Notes: generated from the letters alone by a model not told the origin. DNA of 34,030 nucleotides from Lewinellaceae bacterium (GCA_024639065.1 JAHEJC010000017.1:1-34030); one strand, 5' to 3'. Positions 9,501 to 18,713 are shown, numbered from the stretch's first letter. Numbers and translations: made by a program.

Positions 9501-9585
9501 CTTTCTTAAGTTTAGCAGGAATAGAATGCCCAAAGAAATTCAAGAATCTTTCTTATTCGTCTTTTTCTGAGATTGGTTTATGGTT

Positions 9586-9615
9586 ACCGGGCGTGCTCAG
9601 CGCCCGGTATTTTTC
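9586..9615 (+). terminator. Hairpin terminator, repeat copy 2
   Basis: The same hairpin as copy 1, with G in the left arm (ACCGGGCG) matched by C in the right arm (CGCCCGGT), then ATTTTTCC. Pairing is preserved and strengthened by one G-C pair. Confidence 0.7.
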
Positions 9616-9700
9616 CTTTCTCAGGTTTAGCAGGAATAGAATGCCCAAAGAAATTCAAGAATCTTTCTTATTCGTCTTTTTCTGAGATTGGTTTATGGTT

Positions 9701-9730
9701 ACCGGGCGTGCTCAGCGCCCGGTATTTTTC
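9701..9730 (+). terminator. Hairpin terminator, repeat copy 3
   Basis: Identical to the copy 2 hairpin (ACCGGGCG, TGCTCAG, CGCCCGGT) and followed by ATTTTTCC. The sequence just beyond diverges from copies 1 and 2, so conservation ends shortly after the hairpin and T run. Confidence 0.7.
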
Positions 9731-9815
9731 CTTCCATGGGAATAGAAGAAATAGAAACCTAAAAGAAATTCAAGAATCTTTCTTATTCGTCTTTTTCTGA
9801 GATTGGTTTATGGTT

Positions 9816-9846
9816 ACCGGACGTGCTCAGCGTCCGGTATTTTTTT
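9816..9846 (+). terminator. Hairpin terminator, repeat copy 4
   Basis: The A-T version of the hairpin (ACCGGACG, TGCTCAG, CGTCCGGT), followed by the longest T tract of the four (ATTTTTTT at 9839-9846). This is the last copy in the array and the best-formed intrinsic terminator. Confidence 0.78.
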
Positions 9847-10401
9847 AAAAGGCTATTTCAAAATAGGAACTTCAACTATGCACTCTGATAATAGTATATT
9901 TCAACGGTTTAAATAAAAGGAGCTTTTCCAGAGGGGTCATATATATTATCTTCTCTAAATAGGAAATGGACCATTCACTTAATTAAAGATAATGGAGTAG
10001 CTATTATATCGAACTGATAGAAACTGGATTGATCAATTCAGTTTTATTGAGATTGGGATAGATGCTAGCTGTAATAGAAATCTCAGCTTGTAAATATATC
10101 GGGACCCATTTGACTAATTTAATATTTTTAGATAATGTACATTTGGTACGAGAAAATAGAACGTTGAGGCAAAGTTAAGTAACCAAATAATAGTCTTTTT
10201 GACTAAGGACTAGCTTAGAAATGCTAAATATGGAAAAATTGAAATGGATTATTACATTTAGAAGATAATAAATTCAATTTGATACAAATTCATTAGAATA
10301 TGCAGTGAATTAATCAAATTTTCTACATAATGATCTTTTCACCAGCCAGGAGCTATCAACAATCCTACTCCCTAAACGTTATGAAAATGTTAATAATAGC
10401 G
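9847..10401. other. AT-rich region without genes before the SusC operon
   Basis: I see no coding frame here on either strand. Two weak items stand out. One is an imperfect palindrome at 10021-10044 (arms AAACTGGAT and ATTCAGTTT). The other is a TACATTTG at 10138-10145 that matches the Bacteroidota -7 element, with TTTG at 10109-10112 upstream at a rather long spacing of 25 nt. These could mark an untranslated transcript, but the evidence is thin. Confidence 0.4.
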
Positions 10402-10409
10402 TAACTTTG
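10379..10409 (+). promoter_or_regulatory. Bacteroidota-type promoter for the SusC operon
   Basis: TAACTTTG at 10402-10409 matches the Bacteroidota -7 consensus TAnnTTTG. A near-consensus -33 (TTA at 10379-10381, for TTG) lies 20 nt upstream. Transcription would begin near 10415, giving a leader of about 60 nt before the susC start. Confidence 0.6.
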
Positions 10410-10474
10410 CCAACTACTACGAAACACAGCGCATTCTTATTTTTCTAAGACTTAACAAACTTAAATTCTCTCAC

Positions 10475-13400
10475 ATGAAAGGAATTCTATTTTTTGTAGT
10501 TATGCTACTGAGTATAATTGCATATACCCAGACGACAGTTACCGGAGTGGTGACTGATGAGTCGGGTCAATCACTAATTGGTGCGAATGTTTTGGTGAAG
10601 GGCACCTCGATAGGGGCCGTAACTGATTTTGATGGCAACTATTCAATAGACGTGCCGGATGGATCAGGAATACTAGTTTTTAGTTATACTGGATTTCAGG
10701 AACTTGAGATTACCATAGCCGGACAAAGCACGATCAATGTAGCCTTGGCTGAAGGTACAACCCTAGATGAAATTGTGGTGACTGCCTTGGGGATCGAAAA
10801 GCAATCAAGTACTTTGGGATATAGTATAGATGAAGTGAGCGGTTCAGATCTTACCCAAGCCAGAGAATCCAATATTTTGAACTCTTTACAAGGGAAGGTT
10901 ACTGGAGTGAATATATCTAACACCAGTGGTAACTTAGGAGGATCTGCAAAGATTATCATTAGAGGAGTTACCTCGTTAAGTGGTCGGAATGATCCACTCT
11001 TTGTAGTTGATGGAATCCCCATCAGTAATAATCAAACTACCACGGGTTCGCGTATTACTGGTAACCGTGATTTTGGTAACGGTGCTTCTGTCATCAATCC
11101 GGATGATATTGCGACTATGAGCGTTTTGAAAGGGGCAGCCGCTACGGCACTTTATGGTTCCAGAGCTGCAGCCGGAGCTATTATCATTACGACTAAACGA
11201 GGTGAATCGAATGGAGGAAACGCGAAGGTATCTATAAATAGTTCCCTCAGGTTTGATGATCTTTTTATTACGCCCGGTTATCAACAAGATTATGCCATGG
11301 GTGCCTTGAATAAATATGACTCTTCTTCAGTCGGCTTTGATTGGGGACCTAGAATCGTCGGCCAGACCGTAGATAATCTTCCGGCGAAAGGAGGACCTGG
11401 TCAGCTGCAGGCGGTTGAAGATAATGGAGTAAAAAAGTTTTTTGAAACTGGAAAAAGTTATATAAATAATCTAGCCATTTCTGATGCCAGTGATCGGATG
11501 GATTATCGATTATCGTTTGGTGCTTTGAATCAGACCGGAATTGTGCCAGGCTCTAGTCTAGACCGCTATAATATTAGTTTAAATGCTGGAGTTAATCATA
11601 ATGCCAACTTTAGCTCTAGGTTTGGAGTCCAATTCATAAATACGAATTCTGAAGGGACTGCTGCTGCTGGAGCTAATGATCCAAATATTATTGGCTTGTC
11701 TTCATTTAGCAGTAACCTCGACCCGGACTGGTATACACCCTGGATCGATGATGCAGGTAACCAAATCAACAACGTTACACCTACTTCAAATAATCCATAT
11801 TGGCTTAGGTTTGAAAATAAGAACGAACGAGAAGACAATAGGGTCTTAGCTAATTTTTCCATGACGTATAATCCTTTTGATAATCTGTCAATTTCCGGAA
11901 AGGTTGGTTATGATTATGACCAAGATAATCGCTTGTTAACCAATCGAAAAGGAACTGCTCAGCGGATTGACGGGAACTTTATTGTAGATAAACTTAATAG
12001 AACCCAACTAAATACCGATATTATTGCGAATTACAATACAGATTTAGGAGAAAGCTTAACCCTGAGCGTTTTGGGTGGATTTAATTATAACAATCGAACT
12101 TTTTCCAGGGAAACGTTAACTTCTACATCCTTGCTGGTTCCGGAATTATTTGATCCAGGAAATACGGCTCAAAATGTACCGACCAGGGCATTTTCGGAAC
12201 AAGTGTTATTTGGTTTGTATGGTCAAGCAGAATTGGGTTACAAAGATTTTTTAACCCTCTCATTAACCGGAAGGAATGACTGGTCTTCCACATTACCAAC
12301 TAATAATAATTCCTATTTCTATCCATCGGCAAGTGCGGCATTTTTATTTTCTAATGCCTTTAATATTTCCGATAAAGTATTGTCCTATGGTAAATTGAGA
12401 GCCAGTTATGCCCAGGTTGGTAATGATACTGGCCCGTACCAATTGGATTTTAACTTTTTCCCAATTACAACTGCAACCGGACAATATTCTTTGAATATTA
12501 ACTTTCCATTTAATAGCCGGTTGGCATTTGCAAAAAGTAACACCATTCCTCCTGAAAATTTGAAGCCTGAGTCACAAGTCAGTTACGAGCTTGGCGCTGA
12601 GCTGAAATTTTTTGACTATCGATTGGGATTAGATGTTACTTATTTCAAATCCGAAAATACCGATCAAATATTGGCATTACCGATTCCTGAAACTACAGGA
12701 TTTGGTTTTTTAAGAACCAATGTAGGTCAGGTAAATACTTCCGGATGGGAGATTACCTTGGACGCGACACCCATAAGCACCAAGAACTTTAGGTGGGAAA
12801 CCATGGTGAACTTTTCTAATCCTAAGACCGAAGTTGTAAAGCTAGCTGAGGGCGTCGATCGAGTATTAATAGCGAGTGGATTTAGCAGTGTACAAGTAGT
12901 GGCAGAAGAAGGCAAGGGTTTTGAATTGTTTGCGATTCCATTCTTGATAGATTCTGCTAGTGGAAGACCGCTGATCAATCCTGTTGATGGAACACGACAG
13001 GCAGGAATTGCTAAAACCATGGGATCTGTATTACCGGATTTCTCAATGGGATTTGTAAACACTTTTAGACTTGGAAATTTCTCAGTCACCGGTACTGTTG
13101 ATTGGAGATCAGGGGGCGTAATGAAATCATCCACCGTTGAAAATCTACAAACTGGCGGATTGGTGATAGAAACAGCTGGAAATAGGCAAGGAACATTCAT
13201 TGACCGGTCAGGCGTATTAGACAACGGTGATGGCACCGTAAGGGAAAACGACATTCCATTGTCCAGTACGACGGCATTTTGGCAAAGTATAGATGATAAT
13301 AGTATTGCGGAGCCGTTTATTTTTGATGCATCCTATGTTAAGTTGAGGGAATTGGCGATTACCTATTCTTTGCCTGAGTCTGTTTTAGGAAGCACTTTTA

Positions 13401-13576
13401 TACGTGGAGCTAGCATTGGGGTCGAAGGACGAAATGTGGCGCTGCTTTATTCAAAAGTTCCACATGTAGATCCGGAAAATACCTTGTTTGGTTCGGGCGC
13501 TGATGGCTTTGGAATTGAAAGAGCTTCTACGCCTTCCACCCGGAGCCTTGGATTTAATCTGAGATTAACTTTCTAA
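10475..13576 (+). CDS. SusC/RagA-type TonB-dependent outer-membrane transporter
   Basis: This 1033 aa protein is the outer-membrane barrel of a SusCD uptake system. It has an N-terminal signal peptide (about 20 residues, ending before QTTVTG) and a carboxypeptidase-D regulatory-like domain at about residues 22-100 (TGVVTDESGQSLIGANVLVKG). A TonB-box-like segment follows (DEIVVTALGI, near residue 98). Next is a plug domain with the SusC signatures VTGVNISNTSG and DPLFVVDGIPI, and then a 22-strand-type barrel to the C-terminal phenylalanine of SLGFNLRLTF. The SusD-like gene starts 18 nt downstream. In this family TonB energy drives import of glycans, peptides or other oligomers; the substrate cannot be read from the sequence, and no glycoside hydrolase or peptidase gene is adjacent. 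Confidence 0.95.
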   Translation: MKGILFFVVMLLSIIAYTQTTVTGVVTDESGQSLIGANVLVKGTSIGAVTDFDGNYSIDVPDGSGILVFSYTGFQELEITIAGQSTINVALAEGTTLDEIVVTALGIEKQSSTLGYSIDEVSGSDLTQARESNILNSLQGKVTGVNISNTSGNLGGSAKIIIRGVTSLSGRNDPLFVVDGIPISNNQTTTGSRITGNRDFGNGASVINPDDIATMSVLKGAAATALYGSRAAAGAIIITTKRGESNGGNAKVSINSSLRFDDLFITPGYQQDYAMGALNKYDSSSVGFDWGPRIVGQTVDNLPAKGGPGQLQAVEDNGVKKFFETGKSYINNLAISDASDRMDYRLSFGALNQTGIVPGSSLDRYNISLNAGVNHNANFSSRFGVQFINTNSEGTAAAGANDPNIIGLSSFSSNLDPDWYTPWIDDAGNQINNVTPTSNNPYWLRFENKNEREDNRVLANFSMTYNPFDNLSISGKVGYDYDQDNRLLTNRKGTAQRIDGNFIVDKLNRTQLNTDIIANYNTDLGESLTLSVLGGFNYNNRTFSRETLTSTSLLVPELFDPGNTAQNVPTRAFSEQVLFGLYGQAELGYKDFLTLSLTGRNDWSSTLPTNNNSYFYPSASAAFLFSNAFNISDKVLSYGKLRASYAQVGNDTGPYQLDFNFFPITTATGQYSLNINFPFNSRLAFAKSNTIPPENLKPESQVSYELGAELKFFDYRLGLDVTYFKSENTDQILALPIPETTGFGFLRTNVGQVNTSGWEITLDATPISTKNFRWETMVNFSNPKTEVVKLAEGVDRVLIASGFSSVQVVAEEGKGFELFAIPFLIDSASGRPLINPVDGTRQAGIAKTMGSVLPDFSMGFVNTFRLGNFSVTGTVDWRSGGVMKSSTVENLQTGGLVIETAGNRQGTFIDRSGVLDNGDGTVRENDIPLSSTTAFWQSIDDNSIAEPFIFDASYVKLRELAITYSLPESVLGSTFIRGASIGVEGRNVALLYSKVPHVDPENTLFGSGADGFGIERASTPSTRSLGFNLRLTF

Positions 13577-13594
13577 AATAAATAAAATCATATC

Positions 13595-15025
13595 ATGAGA
13601 TATATAAAAATATTTTCATTCATATTGGCCAGCTTGCTGTTTTCTACAAGCTGCCAAGATGCGTTGGATATTAATACGAATCCATTGGTAGCGAGTTCTG
13701 CAGATCCAAATGTGCTTTTACCATTCGTGATCATTCAATATTCCAATAGACATACTACTGAATTGGGTACTCGAATTATGGATGTACCACAGCACTTCTC
13801 AGCCTGTTTTAATTCTCCTCGTAATGGAAATACCTCCATTTTCTTAACTGGAAATACTTGGGGTATGTATTACACGCAGGTACTCGGAAATTTACAATTA
13901 GTCGAGCAAGATGCAAGAGACGCTGGTCCTTCATCAAATAATGTAGCAGCCATTGCAATCATATTGAAAGCTCAATCTTTTTTTGAGTTATCTTCTATCT
14001 GGGAAAATGTTCCATTTTCTGAGGCGCTCGATGGAGCCAGTTTTCCGTCGCCAAATTTTGATTCTCAAGAATCCATTTTCAGAGGAGTTGTTTCTTTTCT
14101 TGATGAAGCTATCGGTCTGATAGATGGTATGCCAGCTGAGGGTGTATTTGATGTTTCCACTGGAGATCTTATTTATGAAGGTGATATGGATAAGTGGAGG
14201 AAATTAGCTAATTCAATGAAGTTGCGGACACTCATGATGTTACGCAACGTGGATGCATCGGTTGATGGTGCCATCAATGCGGCATTGGGTCAACCGTTAA
14301 TAGAGAATAATGCAGACGCGGCTATGCTTCGTTATTACAATACACCTGCAGAATCCAATGGCTATAACCGATTAGTAGAAGCATTCTTTGGAATAGGAAA
14401 TGAAGCGCAAGGTGTCTACGCACCTGGTGATCCTCTATACGAATTATTATGGGGTAGTGGTGATCCTCGGACCGAGCTGATAATCAGTGATCCAGATAGT
14501 GCTGGAGCTCCTGGTAATGGTCAGTTTGCTTTTGGAGTAGGCGGTGCAACAATTACTAACAATGTGATTAGGAATGATATCCCGCATATGATCTTTTTAC
14601 CGGCAGAAGTTAACTTCTACCGTGCTGAATTAGCACTCAAAGGGGTGACTGGCGATAATGCTCAGGAACAGTTCAACCTTGGACTTACTAATATCATCAA
14701 GTGGTGGGGACAAGATATTCCTGGTGCTGAGCTTACCGCGAGCTCAGATGCCATTGCAGCATATGTAGATGGGCTTCCAGCTTTGACGAATGATGAAGAT
14801 GGCCTTAGAAGAGTGCATGAGCAACAATATTTAGAAACTTTTTTGCGACCGGTAGTGGCTTGGAATACGGTTCGAAGAACAGGATTTCCTGAACTCAAAC
14901 CACCTCCAGGTACTAATATCACCACTTATTTGAAAAGGTTTAATTATCCACCGGATGAAGTTTCATCTAATCCAAATACACCAGCAAATCCAAATACGGA
15001 TGTGCCAATGTGGTTTGAAAACTAA
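13595..15025 (+). CDS. SusD/RagB-like substrate-capture lipoprotein
   Basis: SusD-like proteins are surface lipoproteins that form the lid of the SusC barrel and capture substrate. The 476 aa product has a lipoprotein signal peptide with cysteine at residue 20 (LLFSTSC, then QDALDINTNP). After it come the helical TPR-like segments typical of the SusD fold, for example NLQLVEQDARDAG, IILKAQSFFELSSIWENVPFSEAL and KWRKLANSMKLRTLMMLRNVD. The C-terminal part has the usual RRTGFPEL and YLKRFNYPPDE features close to the end. The pattern fits the SusD/RagB superfamily, SusD-like_2 type. It sits 18 nt after susC and 12 nt before the next lipoprotein, clearly one operon. Confidence 0.93.
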   Translation: MRYIKIFSFILASLLFSTSCQDALDINTNPLVASSADPNVLLPFVIIQYSNRHTTELGTRIMDVPQHFSACFNSPRNGNTSIFLTGNTWGMYYTQVLGNLQLVEQDARDAGPSSNNVAAIAIILKAQSFFELSSIWENVPFSEALDGASFPSPNFDSQESIFRGVVSFLDEAIGLIDGMPAEGVFDVSTGDLIYEGDMDKWRKLANSMKLRTLMMLRNVDASVDGAINAALGQPLIENNADAAMLRYYNTPAESNGYNRLVEAFFGIGNEAQGVYAPGDPLYELLWGSGDPRTELIISDPDSAGAPGNGQFAFGVGGATITNNVIRNDIPHMIFLPAEVNFYRAELALKGVTGDNAQEQFNLGLTNIIKWWGQDIPGAELTASSDAIAAYVDGLPALTNDEDGLRRVHEQQYLETFLRPVVAWNTVRRTGFPELKPPPGTNITTYLKRFNYPPDEVSSNPNTPANPNTDVPMWFEN

Positions 15026-15037
15026 ACAAAAGATATC

Positions 15038-15892
15038 ATGAAAAATATATATAGAATATTCATTGCCTTGTTTTGCATCGGAGTGCTTGCTTCTTGCGAA
15101 ACAGAATATGATGCGCTAGATCAAGGTTTTGATCTTGCTGAATTACCAGCCTATGTAGCATTTAATGCACCTGGAAATACGATCAATCTAGATGCTGAAG
15201 CAGCTACTGAAGGCGATCAGGTAACACTTAATATTGAAAATCCAACGGGAACTTTAACAGATATCACGGTAAATTATGAGTTTGGTGGAAGCGCTGAATT
15301 TGGAGTAGATTTTATGGTAGCAGGTGCATCGGCTAGCGGTGGTTCTGTGGTGCTCGATCATGATCCTAGAGATTTTCAGTTTTTGGACAATGTGGACTTA
15401 GTGGTAGATTTACTCACTGATGGCGTGACGGATGGTGATAAATCTTTAACCATTACTTTGGTAAATGCAGTGAATGCTGAAGGAACTACGCTGGCCGTAG
15501 GAAGAGGTGGTACTGATTTGCTAAAAACGGCTACCATTAACATTAGCGATGCGGATTGCGAATCCGACTTAGCGGGTAATTATTTGTACGACATTACTGG
15601 GGACTTAGGTGAAGCAACTGGTTTGCAAGCGGTTATTACTGAAGCAGAAGGTAATGGTAACTATGTAATAGATGACTTTGCCGCGGGTGCTTTCGGGGAA
15701 CCTGTTCCATATGAATTTAGTGTCGCCTGTGGTGTGGTGTCCGGCCCTGAGATGTCTACAATTTCAGAAGGAGTGTCGGCAACTATTACGGGAACTGCTG
15801 ATGAAGAAGCGAAGACTATTGTGATGAATGTAGTACTGAATTGTTGTGGAGGAGAAGGATCCGCATATACCTTGAGTTTAACCCGACAATAA
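15038..15892 (+). CDS. Lipoprotein with Calx-beta-like domain, SusCD partner
   Basis: The 284 aa product begins with a lipoprotein signal peptide (IALFCIGVLASC, cysteine at residue 20). Residues of about 45-175 resemble a Calx-beta domain: an ATEGDQVTLNIENPTG strand, DITVNYEFGGSAEFGVDF, then DGVTDGDKSLTITLVNA and a closing ATINISDADC. The remaining C-terminal part (about 175-284) is a separate beta-rich domain with several cysteines (ADCESD, VACGVV, LNCCGG) that I do not recognise. It is the third gene of the SusC operon, where surface lipoproteins that help bind the substrate (SusE/F-like in role) are usually found. That role is inferred from position. A terminator follows at 15919. Confidence 0.82.
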   Translation: MKNIYRIFIALFCIGVLASCETEYDALDQGFDLAELPAYVAFNAPGNTINLDAEAATEGDQVTLNIENPTGTLTDITVNYEFGGSAEFGVDFMVAGASASGGSVVLDHDPRDFQFLDNVDLVVDLLTDGVTDGDKSLTITLVNAVNAEGTTLAVGRGGTDLLKTATINISDADCESDLAGNYLYDITGDLGEATGLQAVITEAEGNGNYVIDDFAAGAFGEPVPYEFSVACGVVSGPEMSTISEGVSATITGTADEEAKTIVMNVVLNCCGGEGSAYTLSLTRQ

Positions 15893-15918
15893 GGGGGAAA
15901 GAAGGCTTCATAAATAAT

Positions 15919-15958
15919 AAAACAGGGCTATTAGAGCGAATGAATGGCCCTGTTTTTT
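15919..15958 (+). terminator. Intrinsic terminator of the SusC operon
   Basis: Arms AAAACAGGGC (15919-15928) and GCCCTGTTTT (15947-15956) enclose an 18-nt loop, and six T residues run into the right arm. It lies 26 nt after the lipoprotein stop and reads on the + strand. Confidence 0.85.
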
Positions 15959-16031
15959 ATTCACTTAAATCAACTGATCCATTAAAGGTAGTTGTATTCT
16001 ACGATTCGTATTTAATACTGAAGAAATAAAC

Positions 16032-16067
16032 AAAAAAGAGGTAATAGATTTCTACTACTACCTCTTT
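16032..16067 (-). terminator. Intrinsic terminator of clpB
   Basis: Read on the - strand, arms AAAGAGGTA (16067-16059) and TACCTCTTT (16043-16035) enclose a 15-nt loop and run into a T tract. It lies about 25 nt beyond the clpB stop. Confidence 0.82.
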
Positions 16068-16091
16068 CAAAGGATAAATTTTATTTTTAAA

Positions 16092-18713
16092 TTAATTATC
16101 TACTAATTCCATAATTGGATTCCTAAAAGCAATGGAATCTCCAAACGCATCTAATAAGATGGCTGATTGGGCTGAAATCTTTCCTTCTAAAATTTGATCG
16201 CTCAATCCATTGAGAACTTCTTTTTGAATCACCCTTTTCAGTGGCCTCGCACCAAAATCGGGAGAATAGCCCTTGTCAGCTAAAAAATCTATCGCTTGAG
16301 GAGTCCAGTCTAAATCAATGTCTTGTTTTGCCAGTTTTTCCTGCAGCATCTTCATTTGTATTTCGACGATTTTACTCAAGTCTGTTCGGGTAAGTGGCTT
16401 AAACATAGTCACTTCATCAATTCGGTTTAAAAATTCCGGTCGCATGGACTTTTTGAGCAATTCAAAAACTAATGTTTTAGTGGATTCCACGATTTCACTT
16501 TCTCGAGATTCGTCATCGCTAATCTTTTCAAATTGTTCCTGAATGATATTCGATCCCATATTGGAGGTCATGATAATAATGGTATTTTTAAAATTAGCAA
16601 TGCGTCCTTTATTATCCGTCAAGCGACCATCTTCCAGTACTTGCAAAAGAATATTGAAAACATCCGGATGTGCTTTTTCAATTTCATCCAAAAGGACTAC
16701 GCTATAAGGTTTTCTTCTGACCGCCTCAGTGAGTTGGCCTCCTTCTTCATAACCTATATATCCAGGAGGAGCACCAACTAATCTGCTCACTGCGTGGCGT
16801 TCTTGATATTCACTCATATCGATACGGGTCATCAGATTTTCATCATTGAAGAGGTAGGACGCTAGGGCTTTGGCCAGCTCTGTCTTTCCAACACCGGTTG
16901 TACCAAGGAATAAAAATGATCCAATGGGCCTTTTCTCATCCGAAAGACCGGTGCGGCTTCTTCTAATAGCATAGGCCACGGCTTTTACGGCCTCATCCTG
17001 TCCAACTACTCGTTTGTGCAATTCATCCTCTAAGTGAATTAATTTCTCTTTTTCACTTTGCAACATGCTGGTTACGGGAATACCGGTCCACTTACTTACT
17101 ATTTGCGCAATATCTTCTGCATCCACTTCTTCTTTGACCAGCATATTTCCTGCCTGTTGCATGGTTTTCAATTGTTCCTGATTTTTCTCTAGCTCTTTCT
17201 GTAGTTCTGGTATTTTACCATATTGTATTTCGGCAACATGCGACAGGTTGCCTTCCCGCTCCGATCGCTGCGCTTCATACCTCAATTGTTCAATTTGTTC
17301 CTTCAACTTTTGGACACTTTGAACCACACTTTTTTCTCCTTCCCATTTAGCTTTCAGCTCCATTCTTTCATCTTCCAGGTTGGCCAATTCTTCATTAATT
17401 TTCGAGACTTTAGACTTTTCTTTTTCCCGTTTCATGGCTTCCTTTTCGATTTCCAGCTGACGGATCTTCCTTTCTATTTCATCTAAAGCTTCCGGCATAG
17501 AATTCATTTCTAACCTCAATCGAGCAGCAGCTTCGTCTATCAAATCGATTGCTTTGTCCGGTAGAAATCGATCTGTGATGTATCTTGTAGATAGTTGAAC
17601 AGCTGATACGATGGCAGCATCGGTAATATTTATCTTATGGTGTGACTCATATCGCTCTTTCAAACCTCTTAATATGGAAACCGAATCTTCTTCACTAGGT
17701 TCATCTACCATGACCATTTGAAATCTTCTTTCCAGGGCCTTATCTTTTTCAAAATATTTTTGATATTCATCCAATGTGGTAGCACCGATGGCTCTTAAAT
17801 CTCCACGGGCTAATGCTGGTTTGAGGATATTGGCGGCATCCATTGCACCAGACGTCTTTCCGGCGCCTACTAAGGTATGAATCTCATCAATGAATAAAAA
17901 GATGCTTCCTTCGGCCTGGACCACTTCATTGACAACCGCTTTAAGCCGTTCTTCAAATTCTCCTTGATATTTTGCACCGGCAATTAAAGAGCCCATATCC
18001 AATGCGAATACTTCTTTATCTTTCAAATCTTCAGGAACATCACCATCGATAATTCGATGTGCCAGCCCTTCAATGATTGCTGTTTTTCCTACGCCAGGCT
18101 GGCCTACTAAGATTGGATTGTTTTTTGATCTTCGCGCCAGGATATGCAGTACTCTTCGAATTTCTTCATCTCTTCCAATTACTGGATCTAATTTCCCAAG
18201 TCGGGCTCGCTCATTTAAATTAGTTGCGTATTTACCTAACGCGTTGTATTTGTTTTCTGCACTGGTCGTATTTACCGTAGTACCTTTTCGCAATTCTTGG
18301 ATGGCAAGTCGTGATGCTTTTGCACTCACTCCCTGATCTTTTAAAAACCTGGAGACCTCATTGTTACTTTCTATGATCGCCAAGAGCATATGTTCAATGG
18401 CAACGTAATCATCGCCAAAATCCTTTAAATAACTATTCGATTTTTGAAGGATTTGGTTGGTGTCTCTTGATAAATATTGTTCCCCGTCTTTTACGTTTGG
18501 AAACTTGCTAATTATTTCATTAAGTGTTTGGTGGATGGCCGTCATATTTACGCCTTGTTTTTTCAAAACAAAAGGCGTCACGCTATCATCAATCTCTAGA
18601 ATAGCTAGCATCAGGTGAGCCACTTCGATCGCCTGATGTTGGGATTCCATTGCGAGGGATTGAGCTCTCTGAATGGCTTCCTGAGATTTTATGGTGAATT
18701 TATTCATCGTCAT
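16092..18713 (-). CDS. clpB: ATP-dependent disaggregase ClpB
   Basis: ClpB is the hexameric AAA+ chaperone that, with DnaK, pulls polypeptides out of aggregates in the cytoplasm. The 873 aa product has the Clp N domain (residues 1-145, starting NKFTIKSQEAIQRAQ). The first AAA+ module has Walker A GQPGVGKTA near residue 204 and Walker B LFIDEIHTL near 275. The long middle coiled coil, about 410-530, is rich in K and E and distinguishes ClpB from ClpA/ClpC. The second AAA+ module has Walker A GTTGVGKTE near 604. Length and order are normal. It is transcribed alone, with its own terminator. A hairpin lies 55-105 nt upstream of the start. Confidence 0.98.
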   Translation of the reverse strand: MTMNKFTIKSQEAIQRAQSLAMESQHQAIEVAHLMLAILEIDDSVTPFVLKKQGVNMTAIHQTLNEIISKFPNVKDGEQYLSRDTNQILQKSNSYLKDFGDDYVAIEHMLLAIIESNNEVSRFLKDQGVSAKASRLAIQELRKGTTVNTTSAENKYNALGKYATNLNERARLGKLDPVIGRDEEIRRVLHILARRSKNNPILVGQPGVGKTAIIEGLAHRIIDGDVPEDLKDKEVFALDMGSLIAGAKYQGEFEERLKAVVNEVVQAEGSIFLFIDEIHTLVGAGKTSGAMDAANILKPALARGDLRAIGATTLDEYQKYFEKDKALERRFQMVMVDEPSEEDSVSILRGLKERYESHHKINITDAAIVSAVQLSTRYITDRFLPDKAIDLIDEAAARLRLEMNSMPEALDEIERKIRQLEIEKEAMKREKEKSKVSKINEELANLEDERMELKAKWEGEKSVVQSVQKLKEQIEQLRYEAQRSEREGNLSHVAEIQYGKIPELQKELEKNQEQLKTMQQAGNMLVKEEVDAEDIAQIVSKWTGIPVTSMLQSEKEKLIHLEDELHKRVVGQDEAVKAVAYAIRRSRTGLSDEKRPIGSFLFLGTTGVGKTELAKALASYLFNDENLMTRIDMSEYQERHAVSRLVGAPPGYIGYEEGGQLTEAVRRKPYSVVLLDEIEKAHPDVFNILLQVLEDGRLTDNKGRIANFKNTIIIMTSNMGSNIIQEQFEKISDDESRESEIVESTKTLVFELLKKSMRPEFLNRIDEVTMFKPLTRTDLSKIVEIQMKMLQEKLAKQDIDLDWTPQAIDFLADKGYSPDFGARPLKRVIQKEVLNGLSDQILEGKISAQSAILLDAFGDSIAFRNPIMELVDN

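Larger units (their letters stand above)
9432..9846 (+). repeat. Four direct copies of a 115-bp unit with an internal hairpin
   Basis: Copies begin at 9432, 9547, 9662 and 9777, an exact 115-bp period; the fourth is truncated near 9846. The first ~72 bases of each copy are almost invariant and start TCTTTCTTATTCG. The rest of the unit is near identical in copies 1 and 2 but diverged in copy 3, though of the same length. The invariant part holds a hairpin followed by a run of T. The only difference in the invariant part is a paired one: copies 1 and 4 have an A-T pair in the stem where copies 2 and 3 have G-C. This looks like a terminator-bearing unit multiplied in tandem behind ftsZ. Confidence 0.95.

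Noticed and set aside
9380-9800. Two overlapping ORFs of 101 and 75 codons with repeated motifs such as GLWLPGVLSARYFSF
   Set aside because: They are translations of the 115-bp non-coding repeats in different frames; the conservation follows the hairpin, not codons, and they have no domain character.
9432-9846. CRISPR array
   Set aside because: The unit is 115 bp, the region between hairpins is itself repeated in copies 1 and 2, there are no unique spacers, and no cas gene is in the window.
9915-9928. AAAAGGAGCTTTTC present here and again at 18959-18972
   Set aside because: A 14-nt AT-rich palindrome-like match in two gaps is expected by chance; the flanks do not match.
15841-16029. 62-codon ORF on the + strand after the SusC operon
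   Set aside because: It overlaps the lipoprotein in another frame and reads through the operon terminator hairpin.
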